Assembly: GCF_013170845.1 (NCBI RefSeq)
Contig: NZ_CP033367.1
Coordinates: 4,155,001-4,219,000 of the forward strand
Length of the DNA: 64,000 nucleotides
Reading direction: 5' to 3'
Origin: Mesorhizobium loti R88b
Lineage (GTDB): Bacteria; Pseudomonadota; Alphaproteobacteria; Rhizobiales; Rhizobiaceae
Below, piece by piece: positions 8,038 through 16,823 of this stretch (position 1 is its first letter; each line of letters opens with the position of its first letter). A model generated the notes under the pieces. The model was not told the DNA's origin. It saw nothing but the letters and a program-made list of their open reading frames with translations, and did not search any database. Position numbers and translations under genes: made by a program.

Positions 8038-9303
8038 TTAGCCGTCGCCACCACCGTCACCACCGCCGCTACGCCGGCGGCAGCGCCAGTTCCAGTCGCG
8101 CTCGGGGCCGACATCGACGTGGACCGAATCTGTGTGGCAGTAGGTGCCGACGCCGCCACGGCCGGGCATGGTCCTGATGTAGTTCGCCAGATCCCATTTG
8201 GAGACGCCGGGCACCTGGATGTCGGCGGCGGCGCAGTACATGTGCAGCGAATTCTTGGCGCCGTTGGCGCGGCGGTTGCGGGCCGGGTCGCGATAGCCGG
8301 AGGTCACCACCATCTTGCGGCCATAGTGGCCTTCAATCGTCTTAAGCACGCGCACCAGCGACGGCTTCAGGCAGGCGACGTCGACGGTCTCGTTCTGCTT
8401 CAGCAGCCCGTTGGGCGCAAGCCTGGCCATACCGGCGGCGGATGCCACCTGGTAGGAGCCGCCCGAACCTTCGTCCTCGTTGAGGTCGACGTCGCTTTCG
8501 TCGTCGAGGCCGGACTTGCGCTTGATTTCGAACAGGGCTGTCTGGCGCACGCCGGGTAGGGCATCGCTGCCCGTGATGTGACCGGCTTCGTCACCGGTCG
8601 AAGCCAACTGTATCGGCTTTGCCGTGGAGTCGGCGGAGGCCAAGGTGATGATCGGCTTTGCCGGTGCCGCTGGCGCCGGCTTGGGCTGCGCGCTTGGCTG
8701 TTCGCCCGATCGCGTGTTGATCAGCGGTGCCGGCGTCGCGGAAGCGGGCGTGGCGCCAAACATTGAGGCTAGGAAGCCTCTTTTCTTCGGCGCGTCGGCT
8801 TGCGGCGCTTCGCCAGCTGTCACATAGACCGGATTGTTCATCACCGGTGCGGCGGCCGGCTTCGGCGCGGTCACGGCGGCATCGGCGGCGGCGATCTTCT
8901 GGGCGACCGCGTCGGTCTGCTGCGCCGTCTGTACCGGCTGCTGCAAGGCCTGCGGGGTTTGCCCCACGATCGTCTCAGCGCCGGCGGGCGTCGTCAGTGG
9001 AAAGGCGGCTTCGGGCTTGGCCACCGGCACGTAGGCGACCGTTTCGGGCAGCGCCGTATCGCCTTCGCTCATCACGGTCGTCTGCGTGGCCGTCGTCTGC
9101 GATGTCGAATCGGCGGTTGCGATCGGCTTGCCGGCGGCGGCCGCATGGATGTCCGAAGCGGAGGCATTGTAGCCAGGCATTCCAACCGACATTGTCGGGT
9201 CGCCGGCCGAGGTGCAGGAGGCCAGGAGCACGGAGCAGAGCGCGGCCACGATGGCGCGGCGTTCTCCCTTTGCGAGGCTCCATCCTGCTGATTTCAAAGT
9301 CAA
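8038..9303 (-). CDS. Lipoprotein-like peptidase with M15/YcbK (DUF882-type) C-terminal domain
   Basis: A 421-residue protein. An N-terminal hydrophobic segment ends in a lipobox-like SVLLASC at about residue 30, so it may be lipid-anchored. A long Ala/Pro/Thr/Gln-rich linker follows, to about residue 290. The C-terminal domain has the zinc-peptidase pattern SGYRDP, NSLHMYCAAADI and SVHVDVG, matching the D-Ala-D-Ala carboxypeptidase-like YcbK group that acts on peptidoglycan stem peptides. The chain ends in an unusual basic then Gly/Asp tail (RCRRRSGGGDGGGDG). The substrate is not proven. Confidence 0.8.
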   Translation of the reverse strand: MTLKSAGWSLAKGERRAIVAALCSVLLASCTSAGDPTMSVGMPGYNASASDIHAAAAGKPIATADSTSQTTATQTTVMSEGDTALPETVAYVPVAKPEAAFPLTTPAGAETIVGQTPQALQQPVQTAQQTDAVAQKIAAADAAVTAPKPAAAPVMNNPVYVTAGEAPQADAPKKRGFLASMFGATPASATPAPLINTRSGEQPSAQPKPAPAAPAKPIITLASADSTAKPIQLASTGDEAGHITGSDALPGVRQTALFEIKRKSGLDDESDVDLNEDEGSGGSYQVASAAGMARLAPNGLLKQNETVDVACLKPSLVRVLKTIEGHYGRKMVVTSGYRDPARNRRANGAKNSLHMYCAAADIQVPGVSKWDLANYIRTMPGRGGVGTYCHTDSVHVDVGPERDWNWRCRRRSGGGDGGGDG

Positions 9304-9519
9304 ATTCCCCCTCGATACCCGGTCGGTATATCCTTGCCGCGGCGCCTAAGCATCTCTGTCAAGGTGACCTTTGTCTCCGATCCGGAAACGAGACCTGTGT
9401 CAAATCCGCAAGCCTTGAAGTATTTTTGCAATGATTGCCGAATTACGGCTGCTTGATGGTTGACGACACCATTTCGCCCGCTTTTACCGGGCCGTCAACT
9501 CACCAGACATTACAGTCCG

Positions 9520-11355
9520 TTACACACGCACCTTCACATAGGTACCGGGAGCATCGCCCAAGGTTTTCATATGCTTGCCGGGTTTGCGGGCCGGCACGCG
9601 GGTGTTGTCCTTGGCCTCTATCCAGCTTTGCCAGTGCGGCCACCAGGATCCGGGATGGTCGGTGGCATGGGCAAACCACTGGCCGAAATCACCTGTCGGC
9701 GGGCCGCCGGTCCAGTACTGGTATTTGTTGGATGCCGGCGGATTGACGACGCCTGCGATATGGCCCGATGCCGCCATGACGTAGTCGACCTTGCCGCCGA
9801 AATATTTCGAGCCGAGGAACACCGAAAGCGCCGGCGCGATGTGGTCTTCCTTGGAGGCGAGGTTGTAGACCGGGATGGTGACATCGCCGAGCGAGAGCGT
9901 GTGGCCCGCCAGTTCCATCGTGCCTTGCGAGAGATTGTTCTCGAGATAGCAGTTGCGCAGGTAGAAAGAGTGATTGGCCGCGGCCATGCGGGTCGAATCG
10001 GCGTTCCAATAGAGCAGGTCGAAGGGCAGGGGATCCTTGCCGCGCATGTAGTTGTTGACGACATAGGGCCAGATCAGGTCGCCGGAGCGCAGCATGTTGA
10101 AGGCGGTCGCCATCTTGGTGCCGTCGAGATAGCCCTTTTCGTTCATCGACTTTTCCACCGCCGCGACCTGGTCCTCGTCGACGAAGACTTTCAGGTCGCC
10201 GGCATGGGTGAAGTCGACCTGGGTGGTGAAGAAAGTGGCCGATCGGATGCGATCGTCGCCCTCCTGCGCCATCAGCGCCAATGCCGCCGCCAGCAATGTG
10301 CCGCCAACGCAATAGCCGATCGCGTTGACGTCGCGTTCGCCGGTGGCCTTTTCGATCGTGTCGAGGCCGTATTGCAGGCCCTCGCGGATATAGGCCTCCC
10401 AACCCTTGGCGCCGTGGCGTTCATCCGGATTGATCCAGGAGATGACGAACACGGTATGGCCCTGTTCGATCGCCCAGCGGATGAAGGATTTCTGCGGGTT
10501 GAGGTCGAGGATATAGAACTTGTTGATCCAGGGCGGGCAGATCAGCAGCGGCCGCTTGAGCACCGTCTCGGTCGTCGGATCATACTGGATGATCTCGGCG
10601 ACATCGCTGCGGCCGACCACCTTGCCGGGCGTCATCGCGATGTTCCTGCCTATCTCGAAGGGCGAGTAATCAGCCTGGCGCATTTTCAGGTCGCCCTTGC
10701 CGGCGGCGATGTCCTCGGCCAGCATCTTCATGCCGCGCACCAGGTTCTCGCCGTTCGAGGCAACGGTTTCACGGAACAGTTCCGGATTGGTCAGGATGAA
10801 ATTCGATGGTGAGATGGCGTTGGACACCTGCTTGACGTAGAAGCTCGCCTTGTGGCGGGTGTGCTCGTCCAGACCTTCGGCGTGATCGACCAGTTCGGAC
10901 GCCCAGCGCGAGGTGACGAGATAGGCCTGCTTGAGGAAATCGAAGAAGGCGTTGCGGCCCCATTCCGGATCCTGGAAGCGCTTGTCGCCGCGCTCTGGCT
11001 TGACGGCATCGTCGGGAGCCTCGGTGTTGGGGCTGACGCGCTGTATGGCGTTCGCCCACACGGTCATATAGCCGGCGAACAGCCGCGTCTGCGCTTCCAG
11101 CGCGCGCTGCGGGTCGGCGAGCCAGTATTCGCTGAGCTTGGAGAAGGTCTTGACCATGTCGACGACCGGTTCGGCGACGTGGTCGCGCAGTTCGCCTTTT
11201 TCGCGCGGTTCGGCCCAGGCGGAAGCCGCCTTACCGGCCTGCTCGACCATGCGCGCCATGTTCAGGGCGAAGCGTTCCGGGTCCTTCACCAGATATTGCT
11301 CGACGGTCGAAGGCTCGTCATCTTCCGTTTTGCCCGAATCGGGTGTTTTGGACAT
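9520..11355 (-). CDS. phaC: Class I poly(3-hydroxyalkanoate) synthase
   Basis: A 611-residue synthase that polymerises 3-hydroxyacyl-CoA, usually 3-hydroxybutyryl-CoA, into storage polyester at the granule surface. It carries the N-terminal PhaC_N domain and an alpha/beta-hydrolase core with the lipase-like box GYCVGG (Cys349), Asp504 in SKEDHIAP and His532 in ASGHIAG, the expected triad. Length fits class I. The start MSKTPDSGKT at 11355 is preferred over the 22-residue longer reading; GGGAGGAA lies upstream with an 11-base spacer. It is divergent from a small lipoprotein gene. phaA, phaB and phaZ are not in the window. Confidence 0.96.
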   Translation of the reverse strand: MSKTPDSGKTEDDEPSTVEQYLVKDPERFALNMARMVEQAGKAASAWAEPREKGELRDHVAEPVVDMVKTFSKLSEYWLADPQRALEAQTRLFAGYMTVWANAIQRVSPNTEAPDDAVKPERGDKRFQDPEWGRNAFFDFLKQAYLVTSRWASELVDHAEGLDEHTRHKASFYVKQVSNAISPSNFILTNPELFRETVASNGENLVRGMKMLAEDIAAGKGDLKMRQADYSPFEIGRNIAMTPGKVVGRSDVAEIIQYDPTTETVLKRPLLICPPWINKFYILDLNPQKSFIRWAIEQGHTVFVISWINPDERHGAKGWEAYIREGLQYGLDTIEKATGERDVNAIGYCVGGTLLAAALALMAQEGDDRIRSATFFTTQVDFTHAGDLKVFVDEDQVAAVEKSMNEKGYLDGTKMATAFNMLRSGDLIWPYVVNNYMRGKDPLPFDLLYWNADSTRMAAANHSFYLRNCYLENNLSQGTMELAGHTLSLGDVTIPVYNLASKEDHIAPALSVFLGSKYFGGKVDYVMAASGHIAGVVNPPASNKYQYWTGGPPTGDFGQWFAHATDHPGSWWPHWQSWIEAKDNTRVPARKPGKHMKTLGDAPGTYVKVRV

Positions 11356-11453
11356 TGTGCGCGGGGTTCCTCCCGAAGCGATTTCTTGACATATTAACAT
11401 GGGACATCCGACAGGGTCCAATCCCGCTCTACCTCGGCTGCCAAGGAAACAAT

Positions 11454-11849
11454 ATGACGATTAACATTGGCGAGACTGTTTTTTTCGGTGCCGCACGCTT
11501 TTGCCGCATCGGCGCGGCGATCGTCCTCGTTGGGATCGCCGGGTGTTCGAGCACGAATACCGGCGGTCCGGTGCCGATGGCAGACACTGCCGGGCCGAAG
11601 GATACGGGCACCTTTCCGAACCTGAATATCCCGCCGAAGGTGGCAGCCAAGCAGTTCACCAATGAGGAGCGGGATGCCAAGCTTGCCCAGTTGAAGGCGG
11701 ATGAAAACCGGCAAGGCGCCAAAAAAGGCGGTGGCCCACCGGTTTCCAACCAGGCGGCGCTGACGGATCTGGCCAAGAAGCATGGCCCTCAGACGCTGAA
11801 GCAGATCGAAGGCAAATGCGATCCCGCCCTCGACCCTACCTGCAAATGA
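11454..11849 (+). CDS. Small lipoprotein, unknown
   Basis: A 131-residue protein starting MTINIGETVFF with AAGGAA just upstream. A hydrophobic N-terminal segment ends in a lipobox (VGIAGC), so the mature protein is probably lipid-anchored. The rest is hydrophilic and Lys/Gln/Pro-rich, with a C-terminal CDPALDPTC pair of cysteines. It is divergent from phaC and 28 bases before an aminotransferase. No specific function is evident. Confidence 0.7.
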   Translation: MTINIGETVFFGAARFCRIGAAIVLVGIAGCSSTNTGGPVPMADTAGPKDTGTFPNLNIPPKVAAKQFTNEERDAKLAQLKADENRQGAKKGGGPPVSNQAALTDLAKKHGPQTLKQIEGKCDPALDPTCK

Positions 11850-11877
11850 GTATATAGCGCGCGCCCAACGCCCCCCG

Positions 11878-13110
11878 ATGTCTGGAACTGCCATGGAAGA
11901 ATTTCACAAGGTCCGCCGGCTTCCGCCTTACGTGTTCGAGCAGGTCAACCGGCTCAAGGCCAGCGCCCGTTCGCGCGGCGCCGACATCATCGACCTTGGC
12001 ATGGGCAATCCGGACCTGCCGACGCCAAAAGCCATCGTCGACAAATTGTGCGAAGTGGTGCGCGATCCGCGCACGCATCGTTACTCCTCCTCGCGCGGAA
12101 TTCCGGGCCTGCGCCGCGCCCAGGCCGCCTATTACCAACGCCGCTTCGGCGTGAAGCTCAACCCCGATACGCAAGTGGTGGCCACGCTCGGTTCGAAGGA
12201 AGGCTTCGCCAATATGGCGCAGGCGATCACCGCGCCCGGCGACGTCATCCTGTGCCCGAACCCGACCTATCCGATCCACGCCTTCGGTTTCATCATGTCG
12301 GGCGGCGTCATCCGCTCGCTGCAGGTCGAGCCCGATGATGGTTTCATCCCGGCGCTGGAGCGCGGTGTTCGTCACTCGATCCCGAAGCCGCTGGCGCTGA
12401 TCCTCAACTATCCGTCGAACCCGACGGCACTGGTCGCTTCGCTCGATTTCTACAAGGACGTGGTGGCCTTCGCGAAGAAGAACGACATCATCATCCTGTC
12501 CGACCTTGCCTATTCCGAAATCTATTTCGACGGCAATCCGCCGCCTTCGGTGCTGCAGGTGCCGGGCGCCATGGATGTCTGCGTCGAGTTCACCTCGATG
12601 TCGAAGACCTTCTCCATGCCCGGCTGGCGCATGGGTTTTGCTGTCGGCAATGAGCGGCTGATCTCGGCGCTGACCCGGGTGAAATCCTATCTCGACTACG
12701 GCGCTTTCACGCCGATCCAGGTGGCGGCGGCGCACGCGCTCAACGGCGATGGCGCCGATATCGCCGAGGTGCGCGACATCTACCACAAGCGCCGCGACGT
12801 CATGGTCGATTCGTTCGGTCGCGCCGGGTGGACCATTCCGGCCCCGGCCGCCTCGATGTTCGCCTGGGCGCCAATCCCGGAGCCGTTCAAGCATCTCGGC
12901 TCGCTCGAATTCTCCAAGCTGCTCATCGAGCACGCCGACGTGGCGGTGGCGCCCGGTGTCGGCTTCGGCGAACATGGCGACGATTTCGTGCGCGTGGCGC
13001 TGGTCGAGAACGAGCACCGGATCCGCCAGGCGGCGCGCAACATCAAGCGCTTCCTGTCGAGCAGCGCCAAGCAGCCCAACAATGTGGTGCCGCTGTCCGC
13101 CCACCGGTAA
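11878..13110 (+). CDS. PLP-dependent aminotransferase, AlaC/LL-DAP-aminotransferase-like
   Basis: A 410-residue fold-type I aminotransferase. Marks are LGMGNPDLPTP, NYPSNPTA, SDLAYSEI and the PLP-lysine region SMSKTFSMPGWRMGF, all typical of the class I/II subgroup that includes AlaC, the alanine-forming aminotransferase. It lies 36 bases upstream of homoserine dehydrogenase on the same strand, an arrangement I recall in rhizobia, so a role in aspartate-family or alanine metabolism is likely. The exact amino donor cannot be read from sequence. An alternative start is the ATG at 11893 (MEEFHKVRRL). Confidence 0.88.
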   Translation: MSGTAMEEFHKVRRLPPYVFEQVNRLKASARSRGADIIDLGMGNPDLPTPKAIVDKLCEVVRDPRTHRYSSSRGIPGLRRAQAAYYQRRFGVKLNPDTQVVATLGSKEGFANMAQAITAPGDVILCPNPTYPIHAFGFIMSGGVIRSLQVEPDDGFIPALERGVRHSIPKPLALILNYPSNPTALVASLDFYKDVVAFAKKNDIIILSDLAYSEIYFDGNPPPSVLQVPGAMDVCVEFTSMSKTFSMPGWRMGFAVGNERLISALTRVKSYLDYGAFTPIQVAAAHALNGDGADIAEVRDIYHKRRDVMVDSFGRAGWTIPAPAASMFAWAPIPEPFKHLGSLEFSKLLIEHADVAVAPGVGFGEHGDDFVRVALVENEHRIRQAARNIKRFLSSSAKQPNNVVPLSAHR

Positions 13111-13146
13111 GCAAAATTCGATCTGATTTGAGGGACGTCGCCTTCC

Positions 13147-14460
13147 ATGGCTGAAGCACTGCGTGTTGGAATTGCCGGACTTGGCACGGTCGGTGCGTCG
13201 GTGGCGCGGGTGCTGCGCGACAAGGCGGCGGAACTGACCCGGCAATGCGGGCGCGACATTGTCGTGTCAGCGGTTTCGGCGCGCGATCCGAAACGCGACC
13301 GAGGCGTCGATGTCAGTTCGGCAAGATGGTTCGACGATCCGGTCAAGCTGGCGCAGAGTGCCGACATTGACGTGTTCATCGAATTGATCGGCGGCGATGA
13401 AGGGCCGGCGCGCCTGTCGGTGAAGGCGGCGCTCGAAGCCGGCCGCCACGTCGTCACCGCCAACAAGGCGCTGCTTGCAAAGCATGGTGTGGCGCTTGCC
13501 GAGATCGCCGAGAAGAAGGGTGTGCTGCTCAACTACGAGGCGGCGGTAGCGGGCGGCATTCCCGTCATCAAGACGATGCGCGAGGCGATGGCCGGCAACT
13601 CGGTCACCCGCGTGTTCGGCATTCTCAACGGTACCTGCAACTACATCCTGACCCGTATGGAGGCCGAGGGCATCTCGTTTGATGCCTGCCTCAAGGATGC
13701 GCAGCGGCTGGGTTACGCCGAGGCCGATCCGACTTTCGATATCGAGGGCCATGACACCGCGCACAAGCTGTCGATCCTGACCAGCCTTGCCTTCGGCACG
13801 AAGATCGCGGCCAACGACATCTATATGGAAGGCATTTCCAACATCACGCAGGCCGACATCCGCGCGGCCGGCGACCTCGGCTACCGGATCAAGCTGCTCG
13901 GCGTCGCCCAGCGCACCGAAAGCGGCATCGAGCAGCGCGTGCACCCCACCATGGTGCCGACGGCCTCGGTCATCGCGCAGGTGCATGGGGTCACCAATGC
14001 GGTGGCGATCGAGACCGACATCCTTGGCGAGCTGCTGCTTTCAGGCCCCGGTGCCGGTGGCAATGCCACCGCCTCGGCCGTCATCGGCGACGTCGCCGAC
14101 ATTGCCAAGAGCCGGCCCGGCTTCCAGCATGGCCCGGTCTTTGGCCGGCCGGCGAAGGAGTTGCGGCCTTACAAGAAGGCACAGATGCGCAGCCATGCCG
14201 GCGGTTACTTCATTCGGCTGACCGTGCATGACCGCATCGGGGTCTTTGCTGCGATCGCCAAGCGCATGGCCGACAACGATATTTCGCTGGAATCGATCGT
14301 CCAGCATGCGGTCAGCGGTGAGGCCGCCGTGCAGAAGACGGTGATCCTCGTTACGCACGAAACGACCGAGGCCGCCGTGCGCAAGGCCGTCGACGGCATC
14401 ACCAAGGACGGTCACCTTACCGACAAGCCGCAGGTCATCCGCATCGAGCGGGCAGGGTAG
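13147..14460 (+). CDS. hom: Homoserine dehydrogenase
   Basis: A 437-residue enzyme reducing aspartate semialdehyde to homoserine on the way to threonine, methionine and isoleucine. The N-terminal NAD(P) fold starts VGIAGLGTVGASV. The catalytic domain has TANKALLA, NYEAAVAGGIPVI, GILNGTCNYIL and GYAEADPTFDIEGHDTAHKL. A C-terminal ACT domain (about residues 355-430, IRLTVHDRIGVFAAIAKRM) suggests feedback control by threonine. It is monofunctional, without aspartokinase. It probably forms a transcription unit with the aminotransferase. Confidence 0.96.
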   Translation: MAEALRVGIAGLGTVGASVARVLRDKAAELTRQCGRDIVVSAVSARDPKRDRGVDVSSARWFDDPVKLAQSADIDVFIELIGGDEGPARLSVKAALEAGRHVVTANKALLAKHGVALAEIAEKKGVLLNYEAAVAGGIPVIKTMREAMAGNSVTRVFGILNGTCNYILTRMEAEGISFDACLKDAQRLGYAEADPTFDIEGHDTAHKLSILTSLAFGTKIAANDIYMEGISNITQADIRAAGDLGYRIKLLGVAQRTESGIEQRVHPTMVPTASVIAQVHGVTNAVAIETDILGELLLSGPGAGGNATASAVIGDVADIAKSRPGFQHGPVFGRPAKELRPYKKAQMRSHAGGYFIRLTVHDRIGVFAAIAKRMADNDISLESIVQHAVSGEAAVQKTVILVTHETTEAAVRKAVDGITKDGHLTDKPQVIRIERAG

Positions 14461-14589
14461 CTCTCAATTCGCTTGTAGCGCGGGAACCCCTGCAAGCGTT
14501 TTGCCTGGCTGATGGCAAACAGCCACGATCCGCCGGAACGAATTCGTGTCGACGCCGTTCTCTTGGTCAACAACCAAGGGAGCCACTTC

Positions 14590-14949
14590 ATGGCCGATAC
14601 CAACAAGTCCGACCTGCCCGATATCGACGATATCCAGAAGACTCTGGAAAAGCAGATCGCCGAACTGCGCAAGGAAATCACCAAGATCAACAAGAGCATT
14701 TCGGCAAGGGGCGCTGAGCTGCTCGATGACGCCAGTGAGCAGGCTTCGGATTTCTACGACAGCGCTGCGGCGCGCGCGTCGCGAACCGCGCAGCAGCTGC
14801 GCAGCCAGGCTCAGGCGGTCTCGGACGTCGCGCGGGAAAACCCGGGCACGACGACAGCCGTTGTCGGTGTTATCGGCCTGCTCGGCTTTCTTGCCGGCCT
14901 GGCGATCGGTCAGTCGATGAATGATACGTCGTCACGCCGTTGGTATTGA
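14590..14949 (+). CDS. DUF883/YqjD-like inner-membrane protein
   Basis: A 119-residue protein starting MADTNKSDLPD, with GGGAG upstream. The first 80 residues are predicted helical and charged (LEKQIAELRKEITKINK), followed by one C-terminal transmembrane helix (about 95-113, AVVGVIGLLGFLAGLAIG) and a short basic end. This layout is that of the ElaB/YqjD family of tail-anchored proteins, some of which bind ribosomes in stationary phase. The role here is unknown. A terminator hairpin follows at once. Confidence 0.75.
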   Translation: MADTNKSDLPDIDDIQKTLEKQIAELRKEITKINKSISARGAELLDDASEQASDFYDSAAARASRTAQQLRSQAQAVSDVARENPGTTTAVVGVIGLLGFLAGLAIGQSMNDTSSRRWY

Positions 14950-14959
14950 GCGCGCACCG

Positions 14960-14990
14960 ATCGAGCCGGCCCTGCCGGCTCGATTTTATA
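14960..14990 (+). terminator. Rho-independent terminator after the YqjD-like gene
   Basis: An 11-base perfect inverted repeat (ATCGAGCCGGC, loop CCT, GCCGGCTCGAT) is followed by a T-rich run (TTTTATATTTC). It lies 10 bases after the stop codon. Confidence 0.85.
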
Positions 14991-15019
14991 TTTCATAAGG
15001 CCATTTCAAGGAGGGTACC

Positions 15020-15187
15020 GTGGCTTCATCCATGTTGATCAGCATCCTGATCACATTCCTCGTCATCATTCTCGTTCTCTACTTGGTGCAGCGCTTGCCG
15101 CTCGACGCCAGGATGAGACAGATCGTCCAGGTCATCGTCATCATCATCGGCATCATTTCGCTGCTCAGATATCTCGCGGTTTTCTAG
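15020..15187 (+). CDS. Thivi_2564-like small membrane protein
   Basis: A 55-residue protein starting at GTG with a near-perfect Shine-Dalgarno (AAGGAGGG) about six bases upstream. It has two hydrophobic helices, about residues 5-23 (LISILITFLVIILVLYLVQ) and 37-53, separated by RLPLDARMRQ. This two-helix hairpin of about 55-65 residues matches the uncharacterised Thivi_2564 membrane family. It sits between two terminators, so it is probably its own transcript. Function unknown. Confidence 0.75.
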   Translation: MASSMLISILITFLVIILVLYLVQRLPLDARMRQIVQVIVIIIGIISLLRYLAVF

Positions 15188-15215
15188 ATCGCACAGCTAT
15201 CATCTGTGCTTTTTC

Positions 15216-15253
15216 AAGGCGGCCCGGTCGTTTCCGACCGGGCCGCCTTCTTG
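15216..15253 (+). terminator. Strong rho-independent terminator
   Basis: A 15-base perfect inverted repeat: AAGGCGGCCCGGTCG at 15216-15230, loop TTTC, complementary arm at 15235-15249, followed by CTTGTTG. It lies 28 bases after the small membrane protein and ahead of glpX. The flanking A and T bases could let it work in both directions. Confidence 0.85.
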
Positions 15254-15387
15254 TTGAAAATACGGTTCAATCGATTGATATTGCTGGCCTTTCGATAAAA
15301 CTTGCGGCAGGTCTTGCCGTTGTCATGCTCGTTTGACAAAACAGGCGCGCCTCCGGCGGGAGGCGCTGTGAACGAGGATTTCCCCCC

Positions 15388-16371
15388 ATGAATGTGGCCC
15401 AGAACATTGTCGCCGGTCTTGACCGGATACTCACCATGGAACTGGTGCGCGTCACCGAAAGGGCGGCCGTGGCGGCAGCCAGGCTGCGCGGGCGCGGCGA
15501 CGAGAAGGCTGCTGATCAGGTCGCGGTCGATGCCATGCGCCAGGAGCTCAACCGCCTTGCCATCAAGGGCACGGTGGTGATCGGCGAGGGCGAGCGGGAC
15601 GAGGCGCCGATGCTCTATATCGGCGAGGAAGTCGGCACCGGCAAAGGCCCGGCAGTCGACATCGCGCTCGATCCGCTCGAAGGCACGACGATCTGCGCCA
15701 AGAACCTGCCTAACGCGCTTGCCGTCATCGCCATTGCCGAAAAGGGCAGCCTGCTGTTCGCGCCCGACGTCTATATGGACAAGATCGCCATTGGGCCGGG
15801 TTATGCCGATGGCGTCATCGACATCGATGCCTCGCCGGCCGAGAACATCGCCAGCCTTGCCCGGGCCAAGGGCGTCGCGGTGTCCGACATCACCACCTGC
15901 ATCCTCGACCGGCCGCGCCACGCCAAGCTGATCGATGCGGTGCGCGCCACGGGCGCCGCGATCCGGCTGATCGGCGACGGCGATGTCGCCGGCGTCATCC
16001 ACACCACCGATCCGGAGGAGACCGGCATCGATCTCTATCTCGGCACCGGCGGTGCGCCGGAGGGCGTGCTGGCCGCGGCCGCACTGCGTTGCACCGGCGG
16101 CCAGATGCAGGGCCGGTTGATCCTCGATACGCCCGAAAAGGTCGCACGCGCCGCCAAGATGGGCATTTCCAATCCGAAGCGGATTTATCATGCGGAAGAC
16201 ATGGCGCGCGGCGATGTGCTGTTCGCGGCCACCGGCGTCACCGACGGCAACATGCTGGCCGGCGTCAAGTTCGGCCGCACCTATATCACCACGCACACGA
16301 TCGTGCTGCGTTCGTCGTCGCGGACCGTGCGGGAGATCAAGGCCCGGCATCAGGATCTGGATAAGTTCTAG
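15388..16371 (+). CDS. glpX: Class II fructose-1,6-bisphosphatase (GlpX type)
   Basis: A 327-residue lithium-sensitive-phosphatase-fold enzyme that removes the 1-phosphate of fructose 1,6-bisphosphate in gluconeogenesis. Metal-binding motifs are seen: VVIGEGERDEAPMLYIGEEVG, DIALDPLEGTTICA, and the region GTGGAPEGVLAAAALRC. Length is normal. It follows hom and two small genes and precedes recJ, an order I recall from other rhizobia. Sedoheptulose bisphosphatase activity, present in some GlpX proteins, cannot be excluded. Confidence 0.95.
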   Translation: MNVAQNIVAGLDRILTMELVRVTERAAVAAARLRGRGDEKAADQVAVDAMRQELNRLAIKGTVVIGEGERDEAPMLYIGEEVGTGKGPAVDIALDPLEGTTICAKNLPNALAVIAIAEKGSLLFAPDVYMDKIAIGPGYADGVIDIDASPAENIASLARAKGVAVSDITTCILDRPRHAKLIDAVRATGAAIRLIGDGDVAGVIHTTDPEETGIDLYLGTGGAPEGVLAAAALRCTGGQMQGRLILDTPEKVARAAKMGISNPKRIYHAEDMARGDVLFAATGVTDGNMLAGVKFGRTYITTHTIVLRSSSRTVREIKARHQDLDKF

Positions 16372-16440
16372 AGCTGCTTGCGAAGCCGCGCCGCAGTTGC
16401 TAGCCCTTGGCTGCATCTGAACCTGGCGGCGCAAGGATTG

Positions 16441-16668
16441 ATGATGAAAGCGTTCGACTGGCACGCGGATCCGGTTTCGCGTGCCACGCCCATCACGAAA
16501 TCCTACCATAACACCCAGAATGTGCGCCGCTTTTTCATCCGCGAATGCGGCGATGCGTTCAGGTTCGATCGAGCTTTCATGGCTTGGCTCAAGGATGGCC
16601 AGGAAAAGACGATGGGCGATGCAGCCGACGAATGGGTGCGGCGCCAGGCTGAAAAGCGGAAAGCGTAG
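16441..16668 (+). CDS. DUF6434-like small protein
   Basis: A 75-residue protein starting MMKAFDWHADPVSRATPITK and continuing with NTQNVRRFFIRECG and a FDRAFMAWLKDG segment. The FDWH-D-I-T-SY-NTQNVRRFF pattern matches the DUF6434 domain, sometimes fused to SAP-like DNA-binding parts; here it stands alone. It may act in nucleic-acid metabolism next to recJ, but that is speculation. The frame is open upstream to 16378; the ATG at 16441 starts at the conserved core. Confidence 0.7.
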   Translation: MMKAFDWHADPVSRATPITKSYHNTQNVRRFFIRECGDAFRFDRAFMAWLKDGQEKTMGDAADEWVRRQAEKRKA

Positions 16669-16823
16669 TTTTAGTTGAAATCCTCCGTGACGGCGCACCA
16701 TCGCGAACCGATTGGCTTTGCCCGCCTTTGGGCTGTTGCTTGTGCATGTCGTTGTCCCAAAACCGCTGCGCACTTTTGGGCGACATGCATTATCCTGCCG
16801 CCAACCATAAGTTGGCAAAGCAC

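Noticed and set aside
9460..10812. A 450-residue plus-strand open frame
   Set aside because: It runs antisense to phaC, whose motifs and length are complete.
11836..13245. A 469-residue minus-strand open frame
   Set aside because: It overlaps the aminotransferase and hom genes in antisense and has a His/Arg/Asp-rich, non-protein-like composition.
15214..16818. A 534-residue minus-strand open frame
   Set aside because: It is antisense to glpX and the DUF6434 gene and crosses a strong terminator.
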